Source of the DNA: an uncultured Collinsella sp. | GTDB taxonomy: Bacteria; Actinomycetota; Coriobacteriia; Coriobacteriales; Coriobacteriaceae | Assembly: GCA_958403205.1 (NCBI GenBank) | Contig: CATXWM010000014.1 | Coordinates: 1-50,724, forward strand | DNA: 50,724 bases | Direction: 5' to 3' | Part shown: in pieces, positions 33,316-40,959 of the stretch | How positions within the stretch are numbered: position 1 is the first letter of the stretch | How the letters are laid out: every line of letters starts with the position of its first letter | Position numbers and translations under genes: made by a program | The notes under the pieces: model-generated | What the model saw: only the letters and a program-made list of their open reading frames with translations | What the model was told of the DNA's origin: nothing | The model's database searches: none

Positions 33316-36030
33316 CTACTCGGTACGGGCAACCTGGTCGATGCGGTAGCCCTCAATGGTGTCGCCAGGCTTGATGTCCTGGAAGTTCTCCAGACCAATA
33401 CCGCCCTCGGAGCCGCTCTTGAGGCTCTTGGCCTCGTCCTTGTAGTGGCGCATCGAGGCGATTTTACCGTTGAAGACCACGATGCCGTCGCGCACCAGGC
33501 GTACGGAATCGGTCGCGGCGATCTCGCCCTCTTCGACGCGGACACCGGCGGCGATGCCGACTTTGGGCACCTTGAAGGTGTCCAGGACGGTCGCAGTGCC
33601 CGTGGAGACCTCAACCTCGGTGGGCTTGAGCATACCGATGCGGGCAGCGTCGAGGTCCTCGAGGCACTTGTAGATGACGTCGTAGCAACGGATCTCGACG
33701 CCCTCGCGCTCGGCGGCGGAGCGGGCCTTGCCGTCAGGACGGACGCCAAAGCCGATGATGATGGCGTTGGAGGCATCGGCCAGGACCACGTCGGTCTCGT
33801 TGATGGCACCAACGGCGGAGTGGATCGTGTTGATGCGCACCTCGGACTGATCCATCTTGTCGAGGGAGTCCTGAAGGGCCTCGATGGAGCCCTGGACGTC
33901 GGCCTTGATGATCAGGTTGAGCTCCTTGACCTCGGCGTCGGCGATGGTCTCGAAGAGGTTCTCGAGCGTCACGTGCTTCACGCGGCTCTGCTCCTCGATA
34001 CGGGCCTTGAGCGAACGCTCGTCGGCCAGCGCACGCGCCTCGCGCTCGTCCTCGAACACGCGGAACTCATCGCCAGCGTTGGGGACGGACTGCAGGCCCA
34101 AGATCTCGACGGCGTCGGAGGGACCGGCCTCGGTGACGGCGTTGCCCTTGGGATCGAGCATGGCACGGACGCGGCCATAGGTGAGGCCGGCGACCAGCGT
34201 GTCGCCCACGCGCAGGGTGCCGCGGGTCACGAGCACGGTGGCAACCGAGCCGCGGCCCTTGTCGAGCTTAGCCTCGAGGACGTTGCCCGAAGCGAAGGTA
34301 TCGGGGTTGGCCTTGAGCTCGAGCACATCGGCCTGGAGCAGGACGGTCTCGAGCAGGTCGTCGATACCGATCTTCTGCTTGGCCGAGATGTTGACGAACA
34401 TGTTCTGTCCGCCCCACTCCTCGGGGATGATGCCGTACTCGGTGAGCTCCTGGCGCACGCGGTCGGGGTTGGCGCCCGGCTTATCGATCTTGTTGACGGC
34501 GACGACGATGGGTACGCCGGCGGCCTTGGCGTGGTTGATCGACTCGATGGTCTGGGGCATGACGCCGTCGTCGGCAGCCACGATCAGGATGACGATATCG
34601 GTCACCTTGGCGCCGCGGGCACGCATGGCAGTAAAGGTGGCGTGACCGGGGGTGTCGATGAAGGTGATCTTGCGGTCGTTGATCATGACCTGCGAAGCGC
34701 CGATGGCCTGGGTAATGCCGCCCGCCTCGCCGGCAGCGACGCCGGTGTGACGGATGGCGTCGAGGAGGCTCGTCTTGCCGTGGTCGACATGGCCCATGAC
34801 GGTGACGACCGGGGCGCGCGGCTTAAGGTCGGCGGGATCGTCGTAGAACGAGAAGGTGTTCTCCTCCTCGGGGGTGATGATCTTGATCTGGCGACCCAGG
34901 TCGTCGGCAACGAGCTCGACGAGGTCGTCGGACATGGACTGCGTCATGGTAAGCGGCGTGCCCAGCAGGAACAGGCGCTTGATGATGTCGTTGGCCGGAA
35001 CGTCGAGCGCCTCGGCGAGCTCCTGGACGGTAACGCCCTGGGAGACCTTGATGGCGTCGAGCTCCTCGGGGTTCACGCCCTGGGCCAGCGCCTCCTCAAT
35101 CTTGCGCTCCTCCTGAGCCTTTGCGGCCTCGCGCTCGCGCTTCTCCTTGCGCTTTTTGCGGCGACCAGTGGACTCGCGAGAGGCCTCCTCGACGGCAGCA
35201 CGAGCCTCCTCGAGCACCTTCTCGCGGCTGTACTCCTCGGCCTCGCGAGCCATGCGGCTGTAGTGGTCCTCTTCGTTGTTGTGACCGCCCTTGCGCTTCT
35301 TGCCCTTGCCCTGCTTATCGGGGTTGGGGAAGTCCATGCCGGCAGCGACGTTGTTGCTGGCATTGGTGCGATGGCTGTGCGGACGGCTCTCGGAGGCGTT
35401 GCGCTCGGAATTGTTGTCGGAGGCGTTGCGATCGTTACGACGGCCACCGCGGCGGTCGTTGTTGCCGCCACGACGGTTACCGCGCTCGGCGGCGCGCTCG
35501 GCCTTGGCCTTGTCCTCGGCGTCCTTCTTCTCCTTGAGCACGGTCTCCTGTGCGGCAATCTGGTCGAGAAGCGAACGGAAGCGCGAACCGGAGTCGGAAG
35601 CGGGAACGGCGCGGCGCTGGGCCTCGCGGGCAGCCTCCTCCTTCTCGCGGGCAAGGCGCTCCTGCTCGGCCTTCTTCTTGGCCTCGGCCTCGGCGCGGGC
35701 AGCCTCCTCGGCTGCCTGGGCTGCGGCAAACTGGCGGCGCTCCTCCTCGCGTGCCTTCTCGGCGGCGATGCGCTCGCGCTCGGCCTCGGCGGCGCGTGCG
35801 GCCTCCTCGGCGGCAGCTGCCTGTTCCTCGGCCCGCTTGGCGGCCTCGACTTCCTGAGCGCGGGCCTCGATCACCGAGGCGAGCTGCTTGCGGACCATAG
35901 CGACATAGGCGTCCTCCAAGGTGGAGGAAGCGGACTTAGCGGGAATCTTCATATCGGCGAGATGACCCATCAGTTCCTTGGAGGTCATGCCGAACTCTTT
36001 GGCCAGGGTGGACACACGGACTTTTGCCAT
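33316..36030 (-). CDS. infB: translation initiation factor IF-2
   Basis: GTPase that brings fMet-tRNA to the 30S subunit; 904 aa. The N-terminal IF2_N motif is VSTLAKEFGMTSKELMGHLA. Next is a long Ala/Glu/Arg/Lys low-complexity helix (about 50-330), including EEQAAAAEEAARAAEAERER, and a basic Asn/Arg patch (RGNRRGGNNDRRGG). G domain: VMGHVDHGKTSLLDAIR, IDTPGHATFTAMRARGA, VVAVNKIDKPGANP. C-terminal domains II-IV follow. ATG 36030 with AGGTGA upstream; a small GGCACC-CAA-GGTGCC hairpin lies just before it. No rnpM/ylxR or L7Ae gene separates it from nusA, unlike many Gram-positives. Confidence 0.97.
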   Translation of the reverse strand: MAKVRVSTLAKEFGMTSKELMGHLADMKIPAKSASSTLEDAYVAMVRKQLASVIEARAQEVEAAKRAEEQAAAAEEAARAAEAERERIAAEKAREEERRQFAAAQAAEEAARAEAEAKKKAEQERLAREKEEAAREAQRRAVPASDSGSRFRSLLDQIAAQETVLKEKKDAEDKAKAERAAERGNRRGGNNDRRGGRRNDRNASDNNSERNASESRPHSHRTNASNNVAAGMDFPNPDKQGKGKKRKGGHNNEEDHYSRMAREAEEYSREKVLEEARAAVEEASRESTGRRKKRKEKREREAAKAQEERKIEEALAQGVNPEELDAIKVSQGVTVQELAEALDVPANDIIKRLFLLGTPLTMTQSMSDDLVELVADDLGRQIKIITPEEENTFSFYDDPADLKPRAPVVTVMGHVDHGKTSLLDAIRHTGVAAGEAGGITQAIGASQVMINDRKITFIDTPGHATFTAMRARGAKVTDIVILIVAADDGVMPQTIESINHAKAAGVPIVVAVNKIDKPGANPDRVRQELTEYGIIPEEWGGQNMFVNISAKQKIGIDDLLETVLLQADVLELKANPDTFASGNVLEAKLDKGRGSVATVLVTRGTLRVGDTLVAGLTYGRVRAMLDPKGNAVTEAGPSDAVEILGLQSVPNAGDEFRVFEDEREARALADERSLKARIEEQSRVKHVTLENLFETIADAEVKELNLIIKADVQGSIEALQDSLDKMDQSEVRINTIHSAVGAINETDVVLADASNAIIIGFGVRPDGKARSAAEREGVEIRCYDVIYKCLEDLDAARIGMLKPTEVEVSTGTATVLDTFKVPKVGIAAGVRVEEGEIAATDSVRLVRDGIVVFNGKIASMRHYKDEAKSLKSGSEGGIGLENFQDIKPGDTIEGYRIDQVARTE

Positions 36031-36121
36031 ATGACTTCACCTACCCTTTCTGGCACCTTGGGTGCCTAGAGACTGAACGAGCGTGTGAGACGCGCCGGGA
36101 CCCGCCCGGCGCGACCGCGCG

Positions 36122-37369
36122 CTAGATCAGGTCCTCCGCATCATCGAAGGCGTCGGTGTCGTGGACACCGCAGAAACGGGAGCCGGGACGAGCCTGGTTG
36201 CGGCACTGGATGCCGTCCTCGGACACATACTCACAGCGGCGGACGTCCTCGTCCTCCTCGTCACCGATCAGGTCGGCGGCGGGCTCCTCGTGAACGGGAA
36301 CGTTCTTGAGGATGTCGGCGGCAAGGGTCTCGGACTTGATGTCGATGTGCCAGCCGGTCAGGCGCGCGGCGAGGCGGGCGTTCTGGCCCTCCTTGCCGAT
36401 GGCGAGGGACAGTTGGTCGTCGGGCACGATGACGCCGGCGTAGGCCTTCTCCTCGTCGATGAGGACGCGGGTGACCTTAGCGGGCGACAGGGCGTTGGCG
36501 ACGTAGACGGCAGGATCGGCATCCCACAGGATGACGTCGACGCGCTCGCCACGGAGCTCGCCCACGACAGCGCGAACACGGCTGCCCTTGGGGCCGACGC
36601 AGGCGCCCACGGGATCCAGACGGTCGTCGAGCGAGTGGACGGCAACCTTGGAGCGCTGACCGGGCTCGCGGGCGATCGACTTGATCTGGACGGTGCCCTC
36701 ATAGATCTCAGGCACCTCCTGCTCAAACAGACGACGCATGAGCTCGGGGTGGGTACGGGAGATGACAATCGGCGGACGGCTGTGCTCGCCACGAACCGGC
36801 TGCAGGTTGGAGTTGGGGTCGCGAACGTCGATGATCACGGCCTTGATGTGCTGGTTGTGCAGGTAGCGCTCGCCCATCGGACGCTCGTTGCGCTCGTTCT
36901 CGTAACGGCGCTGGTCGAAGTGCGGCAGCTCGGCCTCGACGCCCTCGCGAATCTTGACGATCGTGAAGTCGGGCGTGGACTGCAGCACGGTACCGCTGAT
37001 GAGGTCACCGATGCGGCCGGAGAACTCCTCGTAGATCTGCTCGCGGGCGGAGTTACGCACGATGGCGTTGATCTCGGCCTTGGCGTGCTGGGCAGCGATG
37101 CGGCTCGTATTCTTGGGGGTGACGTCGATCTCCTCGAACTCGGTGAAGTTGCCCTCCTCGTCCATGGAATCGTCGATCGGCTCCAGGCGGTAGACGTAGA
37201 TCTTGCCGGTGGTGCGATCGATGGTCACCTTGGCGCCCCACTCAAGATGCAGGATCTCGGCATAGCTCTTGGCGAGCGACTGCTCCAGGCGGTCGATCAG
37301 GTAGAGCTGGTCGATGTGCTTCTCCTGGCAAAGCTCCATCAGGGCGGACATCATGTCGGATGCTGCCAT
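36122..37369 (-). CDS. nusA: transcription termination/antitermination protein NusA with C-terminal Cys/His tail
   Basis: RNA polymerase-binding factor, 415 aa. N-terminal polymerase-binding domain (about 1-125), S1 domain (DLISGTVLQSTPDFTIVKIR), then two KH domains, the first with GACVGPKGSRVRAVVGELRG and the second with LSLAIGKEGQNARLAARLTG. After KH2 comes an acidic linker and an unusual end, CEYVSEDGIQCRNQ followed by ARPGSRFCGVHD. This gives a C-x7-C-x10-C-x2-H pattern likely to bind zinc. E. coli-type acidic repeats are absent. ATG 37369 with AAGGAAAG, 1 nt after rimP. A leader terminator upstream of rimP may be its own target, as NusA modulates such sites. Confidence 0.95.
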   Translation of the reverse strand: MAASDMMSALMELCQEKHIDQLYLIDRLEQSLAKSYAEILHLEWGAKVTIDRTTGKIYVYRLEPIDDSMDEEGNFTEFEEIDVTPKNTSRIAAQHAKAEINAIVRNSAREQIYEEFSGRIGDLISGTVLQSTPDFTIVKIREGVEAELPHFDQRRYENERNERPMGERYLHNQHIKAVIIDVRDPNSNLQPVRGEHSRPPIVISRTHPELMRRLFEQEVPEIYEGTVQIKSIAREPGQRSKVAVHSLDDRLDPVGACVGPKGSRVRAVVGELRGERVDVILWDADPAVYVANALSPAKVTRVLIDEEKAYAGVIVPDDQLSLAIGKEGQNARLAARLTGWHIDIKSETLAADILKNVPVHEEPAADLIGDEEDEDVRRCEYVSEDGIQCRNQARPGSRFCGVHDTDAFDDAEDLI

Positions 37370-37370
37370 C

Positions 37371-37865
37371 TTACTTTCCTTCCTTCGCGGGCTTGAAGTC
37401 GTAGGTGGGCTTCAACTTGCACTTTTTAACATCAGAGAAATCGAGGGTGACGGACTCGCCGCCCTCGAGCTCGAGGGTCACGTTCGTCTCGGTGGCGGCG
37501 GCAATCTTGCCGGCGTACTTGCGACGGCCCTCGGTGGCGGTGGAGGTGAGCTCGCAGTTCTCGCCCACAAAGCGGGCAAAGTCACGCGGGCGGCGCAGCG
37601 GGCGCGCCATACCCGGGCTCGACACCTCAAGCGTGTAGCTCGAAGAAATGGGATCGAGCTCCTCAATCACATCGCCGACCCACTTGGTGTTGGCCGTGAC
37701 GTCGTTGAGCGACAGGCTCTGACCCTCGGCACCCTCGATACGCACACGCACGCAGGGGGCCTTGGTGGCACCCACGAGCTCGACGTCGACGATGTCGACA
37801 TCGTGCTGGGGAGCGACGGCCTCGAGCGCGTCGATGATCGCCTGCTCGGTCTTGGTCTTGACCAT
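37371..37865 (-). CDS. rimP: ribosome maturation factor RimP
   Basis: 164 residues; needed for 30S subunit maturation. RimP_N region: VKTKTEQAIIDALEAVAPQH and VDIVDVELVGATKAPCVRVR. The conserved YTLEVSSPGMARPLRRPRDF centre and a C-terminal Sm-like domain ending LEGGESVTLDFSDVKKCKLK follow. ATG 37865 with GGAGG 7 nt upstream; upstream in-frame codons belong to the leader. First gene of the rimP-nusA-infB-rbfA-nrnA-truB-ribF-dnaG-rpoD chain, behind a strong promoter and an attenuator-like terminator. Confidence 0.95.
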   Translation of the reverse strand: MVKTKTEQAIIDALEAVAPQHDVDIVDVELVGATKAPCVRVRIEGAEGQSLSLNDVTANTKWVGDVIEELDPISSSYTLEVSSPGMARPLRRPRDFARFVGENCELTSTATEGRRKYAGKIAAATETNVTLELEGGESVTLDFSDVKKCKLKPTYDFKPAKEGK

Positions 37866-37884
37866 TGCGGCACCTCCATCCATA

Positions 37885-37918
37885 CAAAAAAGAAGCGGGG
37901 CCGAAACCCCACTTCTTT
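37885..37918 (-). terminator. attenuator-like intrinsic terminator in the rimP leader
   Basis: AAGAAGTGGGG and CCCCGCTTCTT form an 11-bp stem (one mismatch) with a 6-nt loop, followed by TTTTTTG on the minus strand. It lies between the promoter at 37944-37972 and the rimP Shine-Dalgarno, about 20 nt after the expected transcription start. With no gene ahead of it, regulation of the operon is the likely role. Confidence 0.85.
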
Positions 37919-37943
37919 CAATTACAACTTCATTTGCAAGCAA

Positions 37944-37972
37944 ACTATACCAATAGCTGCGGAAACGTGCAA
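37944..37972 (-). promoter_or_regulatory. strong promoter of the rimP-nusA-infB operon
   Basis: Minus strand: -35 TTGCAC (37967-37972), 17-bp spacer, -10 TATAGT (37944-37949). Expected transcription start near 37937, about 70 nt upstream of rimP. Confidence 0.85.
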
Positions 37973-38061
37973 GCACAGTACGAATCTGCAGGTCAGCGTG
38001 TGCACAGCTTCTCCATAAGAATAGGACAATTGATCGAAGGCACCTAGGCAGGTACATGCAA

Positions 38062-38098
38062 AACGAGGGACGACCCAACCGGATCGCCCCTCGTCTTT
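38062..38098 (-). terminator. intrinsic terminator of leuS
   Basis: ACGAGGG and CCCTCGT, extended by CGATCC/GGGTCG, form a long stem with a short loop, followed by TTTTG on the minus strand, 25 nt after the leuS stop codon. Confidence 0.82.
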
Positions 38099-38123
38099 TA
38101 TGCGTCAGCTAAGCGCGCAGCGC

Positions 38124-40700
38124 TTACTTGACCACCAAGTTGACCAGCTTGCCAGGCACGCAGATGGCCTTGACGACCGTCTTGCCCTCGAGCCACTTGG
38201 CAACGGCCTCCTCGGCGGCAGCCTGCATTTCCTCGTTGGAGGCATCGCGGGCCACGTCAATGCGGCCACGGACCTTGCCGAGTACCTGGACGACGATCTG
38301 CACCGTGTCCTCGATGGACTCGGCCAGGTCGAACTCGGGCCAGGCGGCGGTGTAGGCGTTGCCCTCGCAGCCGAGTGCCTCGTGCCACAGCTCGTCGGCC
38401 CAGAACGGGCAGATGGGCGCCAGGACGCTCACGATATCCTTGGCCACGCCGTAGCACAGGGCCTTGTCGCGGTCAGCACCCTCGGTGGCGTTGAGGTAGG
38501 CGCTCGCCGCGTTGACGAGTTCCATTACAGCCGAGATCGCGGTGTTGAACTGGCCGCGGTCGAAGTCCTCGGTGCACTTGGCGATGGTGCGATGACGCTC
38601 GCGATAGAGCTTCATCGCGACCTCGTCGAGCGCGGACTTATCAAAGGCCACGCTGGCGTCGCCAGACTGGACGAGCTGCCACACGATACGCCAGGCGCGC
38701 TTAATGAAGCGGTTGGCGCCCTCGACGGCCTTGGGATCCCAGTCGAAGTCCTTCTCGGGCGGGGCGATAAACAGGATCGCCAGACGCATGGTGTCGGCGC
38801 CGTAGGGCTCGATAACCGAGCTCGGGGGCACCACATTGCCCTTGGACTTGGACATGGTGTCGCCGTTCTCGTCCTTGACCATGCCCTGGCACAGCAGGTT
38901 GGTGAAGGGCTCGTCCACGCTCAGCAGGCCCAGGTCGCGCAGCGCCTTGGTAAAGAAGCGGCTGTAGAGCAGGTGCAGAATGGCGTGCTCGATGCCGCCG
39001 ATGTAGTTATCGACGGGCATCCAGCGGTCGGCGGCCTCGCGGGAGAAGGGCAGCTCGGTGTTGTGCGGATCGGTATAGCGCAGGTAATACCAGCTGGAGC
39101 AGGTAAAGGTGTCCATGGTATCGGTCTCGCGCTTGGCCGGGCGACCGCAGACCGGGCAGGTGGTCTCGTAGAACTCCTTGCACTCGGCGAGGGTCTCGCC
39201 GGCACCCAGGTCCAGGTTCTCGGGCAGCGTCACCGGCAGCTGGTCCTCGGGCACGGGCACGATGCCGCAGTGCTCGCAGTGGATGGCCGGGATGGGGTTG
39301 CCCCAGTAACGCTGGCGGCTGATGAGCCAGTCGCGCAGACGGAACTCGACCTTGCGGCGACCGCAGCCCATGGCCTCGAGGTCGGCCACGATCGCAGCCT
39401 CGCCCTCGGAGTGCTTGCCGCCGCGCATGCCGGTGTACTTGCCGGACTGGACAAGCGTGCCCTCGGCAGCGTGGGCGCAATCCCAGTCGACGGTCTCGGC
39501 ATGGAAGGTATCGATGGTCTCGCCACTAGCCTCGACGGCAGCACGATCGTCATCGTCCAGGATGATCGGCACAATAGGCAGGTCGTACTTGCGGGCAAAC
39601 TCAAAGTCGCGCTGGTCGCCGCAGGGAACAGCCATGACGGCGCCGGTGCCATAGTCGGCAACGACATAGTCGGCAACCCACACGGGGACCTTCTCGCCGT
39701 TGACGGGGTTTACCACGTAGCGGCCGGTAAAGGCACCGTGCTTCTCGAGGGTGCCCTGGGCACGCTCGACGGCAGAGATATGCTTAGAGTCCTCGACGAT
39801 CTTGGTCACGGCCTCCTCGTACTCCGTGCCCTCGACGAGCTCGTGCAGGCGCGCATACTCGGGAGCCAGGACAAAGAAGGAGACACCGAAGAGCGTGTCG
39901 GCTCGCGTGGTGAAGACGGTGATCTTACCCTCGTCGCCCTCGATGGGCTCGCCATCCTTGTCGCACAGGGTAAAGTCGACCTCGGCGCCCTCGGAGCGGC
40001 CGATCCAGTTGGCCTGCATCTGCTTGACGCGCTCGGGCCAGCCGGGGAGCTTCTCCAGATCGTCGAGCAGCTCCTGGGAGTACTCGGTGATCTTGAAGTA
40101 CCACTGCTCCAGGTCGCGCTTCTCGGGCTCGGTGCCGCAGCGCCAGCACTTACCCTCGGTGACCTGCTCGTTGGCCAGAACGGTCTTGCAGGTGGGGCAC
40201 CAATTGACCGGGTTCTTCTTGCGGTAGACCAGGCCCTTTTCCCACATCTTCTCAAAGATCCACTGACCCCAACGGTAGTAGTCGGGGCTGCAGGTCTTGA
40301 CCATGCGATCCAGATCGTAAGAGAAGCCCATGCGCTTCATCGTGGAAAGCGCCTGATCCATGTTCTTATACGTCCAGGCGGCAGCCTGCGTGTTGTGCTT
40401 GATGGCGGCGTTCTCGGCGGGCAGACCAAAGGCATCGAAGCCGATGGGGTGCAGCACGTCGTAGCCGCGCATGCGGGCCTGACGGGCCATGGCATCGCCG
40501 ATGGTATAGTTGCGCGCGTGGCCCATGTGCAGGTCGCCTGACGGATACGGGAACATCTCGAGCACGTACTTCTTGGGCTTGCTGTCGTCGGTGTCGACGG
40601 CAAAGAGGTTGGAGTCCTCCCAGGCCTTCATCCACTTGGACTCAATGGCCTGCGCGTCGTAGGCAGGGATCTCGTCCTTATGATCTGTGCAATCGCACAT
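38124..40700 (-). CDS. leuS: leucine--tRNA ligase
   Basis: Class I synthetase charging tRNA-Leu; 858 aa, bacterial LeuS length. N-terminal catalytic part: MFPYPSGDLHMGHARNYTIG with the HMGH form of HIGH. The CP1 editing domain includes TTRADTLFGVSFFVLAPEYA. Two Cys pairs (WCPTCKT and WRCGTEPE) form a zinc ribbon, with another CxxC-type element near HCEHCGIVP. The KMSKS loop is TMSKSKGNVV, and the anticodon-binding region follows. ATG 40700 (MCDCTDHKDE) has AAAGGAG 6 nt upstream; the longer open frame above it lies inside the hairpin leader. Unlike ileS there is no T-box; a long hairpin occupies the leader instead. Confidence 0.97.
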   Translation of the reverse strand: MCDCTDHKDEIPAYDAQAIESKWMKAWEDSNLFAVDTDDSKPKKYVLEMFPYPSGDLHMGHARNYTIGDAMARQARMRGYDVLHPIGFDAFGLPAENAAIKHNTQAAAWTYKNMDQALSTMKRMGFSYDLDRMVKTCSPDYYRWGQWIFEKMWEKGLVYRKKNPVNWCPTCKTVLANEQVTEGKCWRCGTEPEKRDLEQWYFKITEYSQELLDDLEKLPGWPERVKQMQANWIGRSEGAEVDFTLCDKDGEPIEGDEGKITVFTTRADTLFGVSFFVLAPEYARLHELVEGTEYEEAVTKIVEDSKHISAVERAQGTLEKHGAFTGRYVVNPVNGEKVPVWVADYVVADYGTGAVMAVPCGDQRDFEFARKYDLPIVPIILDDDDRAAVEASGETIDTFHAETVDWDCAHAAEGTLVQSGKYTGMRGGKHSEGEAAIVADLEAMGCGRRKVEFRLRDWLISRQRYWGNPIPAIHCEHCGIVPVPEDQLPVTLPENLDLGAGETLAECKEFYETTCPVCGRPAKRETDTMDTFTCSSWYYLRYTDPHNTELPFSREAADRWMPVDNYIGGIEHAILHLLYSRFFTKALRDLGLLSVDEPFTNLLCQGMVKDENGDTMSKSKGNVVPPSSVIEPYGADTMRLAILFIAPPEKDFDWDPKAVEGANRFIKRAWRIVWQLVQSGDASVAFDKSALDEVAMKLYRERHRTIAKCTEDFDRGQFNTAISAVMELVNAASAYLNATEGADRDKALCYGVAKDIVSVLAPICPFWADELWHEALGCEGNAYTAAWPEFDLAESIEDTVQIVVQVLGKVRGRIDVARDASNEEMQAAAEEAVAKWLEGKTVVKAICVPGKLVNLVVK

Positions 40701-40728
40701 ATCAGCTCCTTTTAACTTGATTGGGGCC

Positions 40729-40840
40729 GGTCGGCTAGGCTTTACTCGCTGCTGCGGACAGTCCTGCTCGCACGAAGGCCACATTAAGTGGCCTTCGGCT
40801 CGTGCGGAACTTGCAGCGAGCAAAGCCTAGCCGCCCGACC
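40729..40840 (-). repeat. 112-nt near-perfect hairpin in the leuS leader
   Basis: Outer arms CTAGGCTTTACTCGCTGC and GCAGCGAGCAAAGCCTAG pair over 18 bp with one mismatch, extended by GGTCGG/CCCGACC. An inner stem (GAAGGCCAC/GTGGCCTTC, with CGCACGA/TCGTGCG) closes on a 5-nt loop. It fills the leuS leader, between the probable -10 and the Shine-Dalgarno. It carries no T-box motif and no T-run, so it may be a structured regulatory RNA or an inserted palindromic repeat. Confidence 0.8.
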
Positions 40841-40858
40841 CTAGGGTTAACTTGGATG

Positions 40859-40867
40859 ATTCTAGCA
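40859..40867 (-). promoter_or_regulatory. probable leuS promoter (extended -10)
   Basis: Minus strand TGC-TAGAAT, -10 at 40859-40864, partly overlapping the T-rich tail of the guaB terminator. No good -35 is visible. Transcription would start just before the 112-nt hairpin. Confidence 0.5.
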
Positions 40868-40875
40868 AATACAAC

Positions 40876-40910
40876 AAGCGAGATGCCTGCGACTTGCGGG
40901 CATCTCGCTT
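40876..40910 (-). terminator. intrinsic terminator of the IMP dehydrogenase gene
   Basis: AAGCGAGATGCC and GGCATCTCGCTT form a perfect 12-bp stem around an 11-nt loop, followed on the minus strand by GTTGTATTT. It lies about 50 nt after the stop codon. Confidence 0.85.
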
Positions 40911-40959
40911 TATCTAAATAACGTGGCTGAGAATCAACCTTTGATATGCAGCTCTTACC

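Noticed and set aside
35400..35900. Possible repeat array or CRISPR within infB because of recurring short motifs.
   Set aside because: These are codons of the Ala/Glu/Arg-rich helix and Asn/Arg patch of IF-2; no constant repeat-spacer spacing.
40729..40867. T-box riboswitch for leuS.
   Set aside because: No AG-bulge, specifier loop, TGGN bulge or terminator; only a long symmetric hairpin is present.
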